A stretch of 64,000 bases of DNA from Desmodesmus armatus. Its lineage: Eukaryota; Chlorophyta; Chlorophyceae; Sphaeropleales; Scenedesmaceae. The DNA lies in NCBI GenBank assembly GCA_007449985.2, contig VIIQ02000066.1, positions 1 to 64,000 on the forward strand, given 5' to 3'. Positions 11,755 through 19,498 of the stretch are shown here, piece by piece. Positions within the stretch are counted from its first letter, which is position 1. The number at the start of each line of letters is the position of its first letter. Under the pieces are notes generated by a model. It had not been told where the DNA came from, did no database searches, and saw only the letters and a list, made by a program, of their open reading frames with translations. A program made the position numbers and the translations under genes.

Positions 11755-12101
11755 CCCTGCTGTTGCTCCCCCCCAGAGAACCTTTCCCGCCTTTTCTGCT
11801 CCGGCTGCCACTCGCAGTCGAGTCCCACGACATGTGCTGTGCACAACGAACTATCTTCTGACAGCAGCACTTCTGCATCTGTACTGCTAAGAGGTAGCAG
11901 GACCACCTCAAATTCAAAAGCAGCTGCCGGTGTGTTGCTGCTGTTGACAATCGAGTTCGTGCTTTTGCTATAGACATCTTGAACACACTTGAATCTGAAC
12001 GAGCGGTCGGTAGACCTGCTGTGCCTGTCAGCCAGTCGCTTTCCCAACAGCCATGCTGCTACTGCTGCAGCACTCAGCAGTACGGGTTGTAGCATCGCCA
12101 T
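5147..12101 (-). CDS. EXD2-like 3'-5' exonuclease with HNH-like zinc-binding domain
   Basis: Model (minus strand): 12101-11556, 11430-11285, 10741-9766, 9527-9442, 9033-8926, 8453-8321, 6514-5147; 1120 aa; all junctions GT-AG and in phase. The N-terminus has a hydrophobic anchor (about residues 4-20), as in animal EXD2, which sits on the mitochondrial outer membrane. The DEDDy exonuclease motifs are all present: Exo I LDCEW (about 94-98), Exo II KVGVGIREDV across the first junction, and Exo III YAATDAWLA. A long Gln/Ala/Ser insertion follows, then YENCRILSPEGG and IRWYLERDLAV, then a zinc-binding part with CVVCG, SIVPHCYR and KSHLSHDIVLLCPGCH. The C-terminus ends with EEFVRGWRQHFLDTMQPKF. EXD2 proteins resect DNA ends or degrade mitochondrial RNA. 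Poly-Q/poly-A tracts roughly double the usual length. The end of exon 6 is uncertain because its 3' part is duplicated (8046-8218). A LINE relict lies in the last intron. The start is near that of the divergent gene at 12347. Confidence 0.88.
6049..6290 (-). repeat. In-frame coding tandem duplication in the EXD2-like gene
   Basis: Within exon 7 a roughly 34-residue unit containing AAEGWRPHAAVVVAGVVAEG occurs twice, each time followed by a Gln run. The DNA copies lie near 6100-6165 and 6215-6280 on the plus strand. This is a recent duplication with CAG expansion inside coding sequence. Confidence 0.7.
6591..7651 (+). mobile_element. Non-LTR retrotransposon (LINE) 3'-end relict
   Basis: Two plus-strand frames (6591-7202 and 7070-7651) together give the C-terminal part of a LINE reverse-transcriptase protein. 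It includes RTCPLC, then DLLHFALECPAYDH, which matches the CPSC...HFLLECPAYS zinc-finger-like end of the LINE at 50-54 kb. The frame changes near 7200, so the copy is dead. It is 5'-truncated (no RT or endonuclease core) and sits in the last intron of the EXD2-like gene, in the opposite orientation. Its 3' tail probably continues to about 7920. Confidence 0.7.
7815..7920 (+). repeat. Probable LINE 3' tail, copy A
   Basis: A stretch with GAGAGTACCGCTCAGCGGTG, then AAAGTAACCACTTGTAACAAC and a C-run, lies downstream of the LINE relict. Nearly the same sequence occurs at 11040-11155. The shared 3' end suggests that both come from the same LINE family. Confidence 0.55.
8046..8400 (-). repeat. Tandem copies of EXD2 exon 6 3' end
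   Basis: The segment coding for CPGCHQIANITDQ occurs at about 8348-8400 (in the functional exon) and again at about 8062-8108. A shorter piece coding for QARMQ followed by a GTAAGA donor lies at 8199-8218. The 8062 copy ends in ARMQ followed by GCAAGG. The original exon probably ended in ARMQ, and duplication has made the boundary ambiguous. Confidence 0.6.
9063..9120 (+). repeat. (CAG)n microsatellite in EXD2 intron 4
   Basis: About 19 CAG units (CTG in the gene's sense strand), just upstream of the exon 5 acceptor at 9034. Confidence 0.85.
9130..9300 (-). repeat. Tandem copies of EXD2 exon 5 5' end
   Basis: The start of exon 5 (acceptor CAG, then S-G/D-x-A-DDAYYLSD) is repeated at about 9141-9192 with near-identical DDAYYLSD coding, and in weaker form at about 9262-9295 (TDDANN). 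Only the copy at 9033 continues into the zinc-binding CVVCG segment. Confidence 0.65.
9565..9633 (+). repeat. Tetranucleotide microsatellite (GTGA)n(GTGC)n
   Basis: Two adjoining tetranucleotide arrays, about eight units each, lie in EXD2 intron 3 a few tens of bases upstream (in the gene's sense) of the exon 4 acceptor. Confidence 0.85.
11040..11155 (+). repeat. Probable LINE 3' tail, copy B (5'-truncated insertion)
   Basis: It matches 7815-7920 over about 100 bases, including GAGAGTACCGCT, GCGGTGAAAGTA and ACTTGTAACAACCTCCCCCC. It lies in EXD2 intron 2 with no LINE coding sequence upstream, as expected for a short 5'-truncated copy. Confidence 0.55.
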
Positions 12102-12346
12102 TCAACAGCAACAACTCGGCTGTTATTTGAATATATACGTTCTCAAGCTTATGACTTTGCAGATGTCGGTGACATGAGGAACGCGACAGGCGAAAGAGAA
12201 GACAGATCGTCAACTGTCAGATCGGTGTGAGGTTGCACCCTTCGTTTGCTTCCATCATTGCCACCACCTAACATCAGCCCCCACGCAAACTTTCCACATT
12301 CATCGACACTCTATTGGTTTCAAGCCGCTTAGGAAGCCCGCTCATC
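12102..12346. promoter_or_regulatory. Head-to-head promoter region, EXD2-like / NTF2-like genes
   Basis: Only 245 bp separate the two divergent start codons, so this must hold both 5'UTRs and a shared or overlapping promoter. No specific box is claimed. Confidence 0.55.
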
Positions 12347-14799
12347 ATGCTGCAGAAGCACCAACCCTGCCCTGCACGCTCTCATCAGCAGCAGAGGGTG
12401 CCATTCGCCTCTTACAGCACCCTCCGGACGTCCAAGCGCTCAAATTTACGCACGCAAGCGCCTTCAGCATGCAAAGCAGCAGCATCACCACAGCTCGACG
12501 CGATAACCAGCGGTCAGCACCCAGCCAGCAGTAGCAGTAGCAGTAGCTCAAGATCGTTCCCTGCAGGAGTTGCTGCAGCAGCAGCAGCTGCTGCGCTGCT
12601 GTTAACGCCCGTGCAGCCAGCACTTGCACTTCCAGACGCTCAGCTGCAGGCGATCAAGCAAACTATCGACAGAGACTTCCAGCAAGGGCAGGTGCGACCA
12701 GGAAACCCCAACATGATCAGCACAGATTCCCAGACTCGGTGGTAATCATGTCCTGCACAGGAAACAATGGTTGTTGCCTGTCCTTCTCCTTACATACCTA
12801 CATGCGCACACCAACATGTACACATACTACCTCTGCAGCAGACATCCCGCACGCGCGTCTCCCTTCCACCGCCCCTGTCTGTGACACTTCCTGCCTGCCT
12901 GTCTGCAGTACCGTGTCACACTGGCAACCTCACACATCGCACAGATGCTGCTTCTTCCCCCTCCTCCCCCCACCACCACCCACACGCTCCCCTCCTTTCC
13001 TGCCCCTGCCCCTGCCCCTGCCCCTGCCCCTGCCCCTGCCCCTGCCCCTGCCCCTGCCCCTGCCCCTGCCCCTGCCCCTGCCCCTGCCCCTGCCCCTGCC
13101 CCTGCCCCTGCCCGTCTGCAGTACTACGTTACCGGCAACCTCACACGGGACATCTACGCCCCAGACTGCAGGTTCAAGGACCCAACCACTGACGTAAAAG
13201 GTCAGATGCTGCTGGTAGCTGTGCTGCACCACGATTGTCATATGTGCACCACGATTGTCATATGTGGCCCTGACCCAGTTTAGTAGTAGTAGTAGTAGTA
13301 GTAGTATCACGACACCAGCAGCAGCCAATCATGTGCCGATGTATCCAACATAGTGCTCGCCCACTCCCATTCCGCGCTGCCCCAACAGCTGCGTGACCAA
13401 TACCCTAAAAGCCTGCTGCTGATGTTTCTGCTGTGACCATAAGGTGTTGTATAGTTTTGGCACTCCCCATGATTTACCCCTGATTCAACGGTTGCTTCCT
13501 CTGTTGCTGCCACTTTGATATGGGTGCCTCTGATAGTTTTCAAGAAGAGCTGTCAACCCCCGCTCAATTCAAAATTAGAAAGGAAGCCGATGCAAGGATG
13601 CTGGATGTGCCTGTTTTCATGTCTCCCTCCTCCCTGCAGGTGTTGAGCCGTACACCAAGGCTGTTGCTGCGCTGTTTGACCCTTCTGTCTCACGGGCTGA
13701 CCTCATTTCAAGTGAGGTGACCGGGCCAAACAGCATCACTCTCAAATGGAGGCTGGAGGGAAAACTCACAATTGGTGAGTTGGTGACACAGGATACTGGG
13801 GGTAGGGGGACACAAAGCAGGAGACCGACTTGGTGGGGGGGGGGGGGAGACGGGGAGAGATAGAGGGTGGTGGGGATGGAGAGGGAGGGGGGACAGAGGG
13901 AAAACTCACGATTGTTGAGTGACACAGGCTGCTGGGTGCAAGGGTAGCAGGAAGGAGGCGACCCACCCGGGCGGGGGGGGTGGGGGGGGGGGTAAGGGAA
14001 GGGAGGGAGGGGGAAGCGGTGGAATGGGGATGGGACAAGGAGGTCAGGGTGGCTTGAGAGAGTGAGAGGGTGGTGGGGATGAATAGGGAGGGGGGATGGA
14101 GGGAAAACATACGCTTGGGTGCATGACCAGGATACTGGGTGCAAGGGGAGAGGGAGGGGGAGTTATAGAGAGGGAAGGACAGGGTGGATGGGGGGAGGGA
14201 CAGGGAAGGAGGAGAGGGAGAGGAAAGAGGGGGAGGGAGAGTGGCAAACGCTGCTGGGTGCAAGGGAGGAGAAAGAGGAGGGGTGAATGGAGGGAGAGAA
14301 GGGGAGTTGGAGAAAGATGGAAGTGGGGAGTGCAAGGTAAGATGTCCCTCAAAGAAGGAGACGGAGAAGGGGGGAAGTGGGCAGGAAAAAGGAAGGGGAA
14401 TGGAAAAGGGTTCATGCCATGATGTCCTCTGGGAACAGAGGAGGGGTGGAAAGTGGAGGGAGCGGAAACAGCAAAGACTCGTGTCACCAGTCAAGTCTTT
14501 AGACTTTGGCAGTAGTGGCAGTACTGCTTCTGTTGCACCTGCTGCCGCCGCCAATGCTGTTGCTGCCATTGCTGCCGCCGCCATTGCTGCCGCCGCCGCT
14601 GCTGCCGCTGCCATTGCTGTCGCTGTCAGGCAACCTTTCCATCAAGCCCTACACCGGCACTACAGTATACACAGTGGATGACTCATCAGGCAAAATCACA
14701 GGACACACAGAGACGTGGGACATCAGCGCCCTGGATGCTTTTGTGTCAACACTGCTGCCAGGCTTTGGCGCACCACCTGCGCCACCCGTGGCTAAGTAG
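12347..14799 (+). CDS. Plastid-targeted NTF2-like protein (DUF2358/SnoaL-like)
   Basis: Model: 12347-12691, 13122-13200, 13640-13774, 14630-14799; 242 aa; all introns GT-AG and in phase. The first exon is a chloroplast transit peptide (Ser/Arg-rich, no acidic residues) followed by a hydrophobic stretch ending LTPVQPALALPDA, which looks like a thylakoid-transfer signal with an Ala-x-Ala site. A lumenal location is therefore possible. The mature part contains YYVTGNLTRDIYAPDCRFKD, then VEPYTKAVAALFDPS, ITLKWRLEGKL and IKPYTGTTVYTVDD, and ends with HTETWDISALDAF. This pattern (DIY..D..F.DP, later W...G, and a final TxxWD) is that of the DUF2358 group in the NTF2-like fold, whose function is mostly unknown. 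Intron 1 carries a CCCCTG hexamer array and intron 3 a G-rich minisatellite. The Met at 12347 was chosen over the in-frame Met at 12314 because it starts the transit peptide directly. Confidence 0.8.
13002..13113 (+). repeat. (CCCCTG)n hexanucleotide array
   Basis: About 18 nearly perfect CCCCTG units end about 10 bases before the exon 2 acceptor of the NTF2-like gene. The array forms the polypyrimidine tract. Confidence 0.9.
13278..13305 (+). repeat. (TAG)n microsatellite
   Basis: About nine TAG units lie in intron 2 of the NTF2-like gene. Confidence 0.8.
13775..14470 (+). repeat. G-rich intronic minisatellite seeded by the exon 3 end
   Basis: This purine-rich block in intron 3 of the NTF2-like gene repeats units that begin with a copy of the exon 3 3' end (GAGGGAAAACTCACAATTG), followed by a GACACAGG-(A/C)T-(A/G)CTGGG-type segment. 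Units are visible at about 13755, 13897, 14099 and 14235. Long G-runs on the sense strand could form G-quadruplexes in the pre-mRNA. Confidence 0.65.
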
Positions 14800-16365
14800 C
14801 CTTTGTTTCGATGATGAGACAAGAGTGTATGTTCACCCTCTTATGTAGTGCTTGTTGTTGTGGCTCTTACTTGGTAGAGCGGGACTCTGGATGCTGGGTT
14901 TGTGATTTGTGTTGACGTGTGTGTTTTGCTTCGATGGTGCGCAGGCATCAGGGCCCTTGAAGAGTGGAACATACATGTTGCATCACAGCCAGTGTTACCA
15001 TGCAGTGCAGCAACAAACCTTGCAAGGACACTCAGAGATTCGCTGACTACACGTTGTGCAACACAAATAGCACTCCCACACGTCCGCCCCTATTAGATAA
15101 TCAGGTGTAAACGACAGTGCATCGGGGACCAGCTTTCAGCATTGTGCCACGATGTGCTGAGATAATGATCACTGAACAGCGCAACAACCTGACGCCCTCT
15201 ATGACTCCCACTCAACAACGCTCAGGACTCATCTCACCACATCGTCTATTGTACAAATACAAAACCCCATACCCCCAGCTCTGTAAGAACTCCAGCTGCA
15301 AAGAAGCTGCAGAAACTGGCCATGATCCATTGTGGCAGAACCTCACAATTGGCAACAACCTGCAACATCTCTCTCAGCAGGCTGCAGACGCTGTTGCTGA
15401 ACAGCCTTGCAGGCAACACACCAACAGCAACAGCAAGTGGTATCACACCTGGGGGTGGCATCACTCCGCTCTCAAGGGTGCACCCAAGCTGTTGCTGCAC
15501 GGGCACAACAATGACAATCACCAGTAAAGATGCCAATCACAATAACCGTGGTTATAAGTGGGTGCAAACCGTCAAGCTGCACAGACACAGCAGCAGCAGT
15601 GCTTTTTCAGCAGGCTGCCGTGGGTGTGACTGCTGCAGCCTGTGCTCATGAAAACTCTGCAAGCTGTGAACAGACACAGCAGCGCAACACACCAGCTGCA
15701 GCGCCTTTGTGCCTACGGGTGTTTGCAACTGTGAAGAGGACTGCAGTCCAAACAACCACATGCACTGCCTCGTCGTCTCTGTCAATACTGTGCAACACAG
15801 CCCAACTCAAGAGCCTCTTCGACTTTTCAGGTTGATAAAAAAAAAGCAGGCAGCATATGGCACATGTGCGTTTGTGCAAGAGCGCCGCATCGGCTCCGCC
15901 GTATACGTCGCGGCGACTCGTTGCGACTCCAACAGGTACGCGAGATCAGTGATCTCGGCGTGCTGCAGCAATTGCCGCAGCGTGGATGACTCACGCGTAA
16001 GGGAAGTCAGCGCCATCCTGCGGGTTGGCATGAAGCACAAGCAAGATTCAAAATCATGCTGCGAGGTGCAAGGCCTTGTACGTTGGTTTGCAATCAGTTG
16101 ATGAATTGAGCATCGCGCTTGCAACTCGGGCCCCTCTGCATGTGGCGTATCACCGTGATACCGGCGGCCGAAAGTCACTCGGCTGCAGCAGCATACGGTA
16201 CCATGGCAGTGTGAGCAAGAGGTGTTCGTTTCCGCGTCTGCAGTGCTCCGAGGCAGTGTCCCGCAGCTGCCTAGCCAACTCCGATTGCGCGAGAGTCTAC
16301 TGCCGCAGGTTGTGCCAAGTACACACTGATTGTACACATGTCCAAGCCAGAGCCTCTGTTATGAG
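14800..16365. other. Convergent intergenic region (3' flanks)
   Basis: It lies between the 3' ends of the NTF2-like (+) and ETHE1 (-) genes. Several open frames exist, but none has recognisable domains or splice logic. Confidence 0.45.
15106..15110 (+). terminator. Possible TGTAA polyadenylation signal of the NTF2-like gene
   Basis: TGTAA is the usual poly(A) signal in chlorophyte nuclear genes. This copy lies about 300 bases after the stop codon. Confidence 0.35.
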
Positions 16366-19176
16366 TTATAGCAGCTGTCTTGGAGCTGCCGCAGCATGAT
16401 GCAAGAGTAAGATGAACAAGGTTTGTCCCCTCACCTTCATATTGGCTGGCAGAGAGCGTGCGATCTGCTTGGGATGCGGGAGGTTGAGGTTTTTCATGAT
16501 CGCAATGAACTCCTCCCTCGACTTTGTGAGCCGCGGGTTGTTGCGCTTCTCCTCCCCGATGCTACTCATGCAGCGCCCTTTGTAGTCATGACCTGGCATA
16601 CACCATACCAAACAAGAATGCAGCAGCAGGTTGGGTCAAAGACTGCATGACTGGTACATTGACACATGCTAGGCTGAATGGCGCCAATGCTGCTCATGCA
16701 TATGCAGCGCCCTTTGTAGTCATGCCCTGAGATGCGCAGTACAAACGCAGCGGCAAGCAGAGCATCAATAGCTTGGGTGACATTCAACATAGCCATGTCC
16801 AATCATTGCGCAGGCTGCGCAAACCTCAGCTCATGCGGCTTGTGTAGTAATGACCTGGCCATGTGGTGCGCAGTGTCACCACCGTAAGATGCTGAGCAGC
16901 ATGACATGATGCCCACTATGCTATGTAGCTACTGGCGTCTAGCGTCTATAGCAGGTCGACCGCACATACCTGGCAGCACCAGTGTGTCCTCTGGTAGGGT
17001 GAACAGCTTGGTGTGAATGTTGTCGTACAGCATGCCTGCACACACAAGCAGCGGAACACTTTGATCGATATCGTGACTCAACGTGTCACCGTGACACCTT
17101 GCCTTGGAGGCGAACAGCCTGAAAAGGCAATTTCTCACACTGATTGAGCCTTTGTTGGCTCCCCAAACAGGCGATGTTCTGTGTAACATCCAATTACTGA
17201 TTGGTGACGACCTGCCATTGTTGCACCACCGCCAAGCCTACCTGCATTGCCCTGCTGGAAGTCAGTCCTGCCGCAGCCCTTGATCAGCAGTGCATCTCCA
17301 GTGAACACCATGCCTGCTGCTCCCTGCTGCTGTGGAGGCAGGTAGAAGCACATGCAGCCATTGGTGTGGCCAGGGGTGGCAAGGCACCTGCGAAGGGGGG
17401 GGGGTGAAAAGAGAGGAGTAATAACTCATGCCGTTCAAGAGCGAAGGTGGAGCAGGAGAGGAGAGGAAAGGGCACAGAAGCACATGCATATGCAGCCGTT
17501 GGTGTGGCCAGGGGTGGCTAGGCACCTGGGGGTTGAAAGGAGGGGTGTGTGAGGAGAGACAGGAGGGAAGATTATCTTCATGTTGCTCAAGAGAGGTGGA
17601 GCAGGACTGGAGAGGAAAGGGCAAGAAGCACATGCAGCCATTGGTGTGGCCAGGGGTGGCTAGGCACCTGGAATGGGAGGAAGGGGGGGAAGGAGGGGGG
17701 GGCAGATGAGAGTTCATACGGCCTGTCTGGAGAGAATCAGATGCCGGTGTCAGCTGACACCTGATCAGCACATAGGCACTTCAGCAAAGGCTTTTGCCAT
17801 CTGGGTTTAGGGACTTCTCATCAGGCCGGCCTGACCTGATCCGCAGGCTCCCAACGTTGAGTGTATCGCCATCCTGCAGCTGCAGATCGCCAGCTGCTCC
17901 GCTTGCTGCTGCTATGGCGCTGCGCACCCCGGCCGCAATGCCTGCGAAACACAAGCAACAACAACGTGTTGTTCAATGTCGCGGCAGCTGAGGTGTGGGT
18001 GAGATCGCTTTGTGAGGTGTGCAGATACACTGTCCGTGCTGCATTTACTGGCTTGCAAGTACACGGCAGTTCGTACTGTGTGTGCAATACACACAAACAT
18101 TGCATCCTGTCCCGCCCTGTGTCTTTTTGAGTGCCAGTGGCGCAAATACTTGGCCTCACCTTGAGCTTTCCTGAACCGGTGATGTGGTCTGCGTGTGCAT
18201 GAGTGTTGGCAGCCAGCACCAATGTGACATCCAGGTCATCAACAACCTCCAAGTCTCGCTCAGCCTGCAGAACATGCCCAACGTGTGCGCACACATACAC
18301 AAAGTCGTCAGCATGAAATTGGTGTGATGCTTCTCCTGCTCTTAGCAATTCAGCCTGCAGAACATGCCCAACATGCATATAGTCGCCAGCACAGCATGGT
18401 GTGAGGTGTTGCCTGATAGCGGGGGGGGGGGGTACCGTAATGTCATCAGCCAGGGAAAAGCGGCAGTGCCAGGGGGGGGGGGGTACAAGTGGTTGAATAA
18501 TTTCGTCCCTTTTTGATATAGAAATGCTCAGTGCCGCTTCACTGACCTGTTCATACACAGGGTCGATCAGTATGGCCTCATAGGTGTCAGGGCAGGCAAC
18601 TAGCCTAGTAGGGTGGGAGGGGGGGGGGGGTAGGGTAACAAGTGGTCGATGCTTTCCTTCCTTTGTTACCCCAGGAACGCTGTGTGCCTCTGCACTGACC
18701 TGTTCATACACTGGGTCGATCAGTATGGCCTCACTGGTGTCAGGGCAGGCAACTAGGAAGGTGTAGGTACTGCTGGCCTCATCAAACAGCTGCCTGAAGA
18801 TCACACCGTTGACAACTGCAGAAAATGACATGGACATAAAAATGATGATGTTGATCGTTTTGAGTGGCTGCAGCTGCACACTTGAGGGGCAGGCCTGCAA
18901 AACTACTTCACAACAGCAGCGAGACGGTTGCCAACACAAGTTGTAGGCCAGCAGTTGGGCACGTTTGCCATCGGGTGCGGTTTGACATATGATATGGAAG
19001 CGTTACATGAATGCATGTAGTAGCAGCGGTGTAGTAGCTTTTTGCTTACGTGCAGGCTTAGCAATCCGCACTTGGGTTGCCTGGGGTGCCACTACTGCTG
19101 CCTTCACTGTCAGCACAGCATGCCGAGGGCGCACGTGTGCGCGAACCAGACAAGATTTCTGTTGACTCATAAGCAT
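16366..19176 (-). CDS. ETHE1: Persulfide dioxygenase (ETHE1-like, metallo-beta-lactamase fold)
   Basis: Model (minus strand): 19176-19050, 18815-18700, 18264-18150, 17941-17836, 17387-17242, 17035-16970, 16592 to about 16366; about 300 aa. It begins with an Arg-rich mitochondrial-type presequence ([20 protein letters not shown]). [20 protein letters not shown] follows, then the metal motif [12 protein letters not shown] (His103, His105, Asp107, His108). Further ligands sit in [25 protein letters not shown] and HDYKGR. ETHE1 enzymes are mononuclear-iron dioxygenases that turn glutathione persulfide into sulfite plus glutathione in the mitochondrial matrix. The last few codons are uncertain: after PANMK the frame either reads on to a stop at 16366 or is spliced. 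The exon 3 donor (CCAA|GTATTT) was picked because it restores phase. Partial copies of exons 2, 3, 5 and 7 lie in its introns. It sits head to head with the BASS4-like gene and close to SQR and TauE, which work in the same pathway. Confidence 0.92.
16680..16858 (-). repeat. Tandem copies of ETHE1 exon 7 5' end
   Basis: The segment coding for [13 protein letters not shown] at 16592 is repeated at 16680-16732 (GHDYKGRC, then ICMSSIG), and again in decayed form at 16828-16858. Each copy carries its CAG acceptor. Confidence 0.7.
17150..17215 (-). repeat. Dispersed repeat shared with 34949-35012
   Basis: About 65 bases including TTACACAGAACATCGCC and GTTTGGGGAG are about 85-90% identical to 34949-35012 in opposite orientation. 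This copy lies in ETHE1 intron 5. Confidence 0.6.
17346..17672 (-). repeat. Three tandem copies of the ETHE1 exon 5 acceptor and start
   Basis: The sequence CAG|GTGCCT(T/A)GCCACC and on through the CCTGGCCACACCAA(T/C)G segment, coding [13 protein letters not shown], occurs at 17346-17390 (functional), 17481-17528 and 17625-17672. The copies are about 140 bases apart, separated by purine-rich sequence. Confidence 0.8.
18543..18605 (-). repeat. Tandem copy of the ETHE1 exon 2 3' end with donor
   Basis: This repeats 18697-18758 almost exactly, coding [17 protein letters not shown] and followed by the same GTCAGTG donor. Inclusion through the nearby TAG acceptor would give a premature stop, so it is probably not used as an exon. 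Confidence 0.75.
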
Positions 19177-19498
19177 CCTGTTTATTGTTGACTGACAAGA
19201 CCTGATATGGTGCTGTGCTTGTCTGGGACTCCCGCTGAGTCAAGCTCCTCAAGCGTGCAGATGTGCAGAATTCAGGCTTTCTTACGCAAATAAAAATTGG
19301 AATGAACAGTGGGCGTGTGAATGTAGGCACATACGCAGTTTCGGCTGTCTGTTATATACAGCGTGTACAGGGTGTCATATTTGATGACGAAACGGATTAT
19401 GAAGCCTGTTGGGCTGGATAATCCACCTTAGTTGACTTTACCGTAACAAAAACCATATCACTTGCTCGGCGCTGCATCTACGTCGGCCTCTGGAAAGC
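19177..19498. promoter_or_regulatory. Head-to-head promoter region, ETHE1 / BASS4-like genes
   Basis: About 320 bp separate the divergent start codons. It holds both 5' leaders and possibly a shared promoter. No motif is assigned. Confidence 0.5.

Noticed and set aside
12739..13328. Long open frames over the CCCCTG array (Pro/Leu and Gly/Arg repeats on both strands)
   Set aside because: They are translations of an intronic hexanucleotide repeat inside the NTF2-like gene; the conserved protein frame enters only at 13122.
14184..14681. Gly/Glu/Arg-rich plus-strand open frame
   Set aside because: It is the purine-rich intronic minisatellite; the real exon 4 begins at 14630 in another frame.
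15807..16337. Minus-strand open frame downstream of ETHE1
   Set aside because: No recognisable motif and no phase-consistent junction with ETHE1 exon 7; more likely 3' flank.
18543..18605. Use of the ETHE1 exon 2 copy as a cassette exon
   Set aside because: Entry from the nearest TAG acceptor would read into TGA after a few codons, so a coding role is unlikely.
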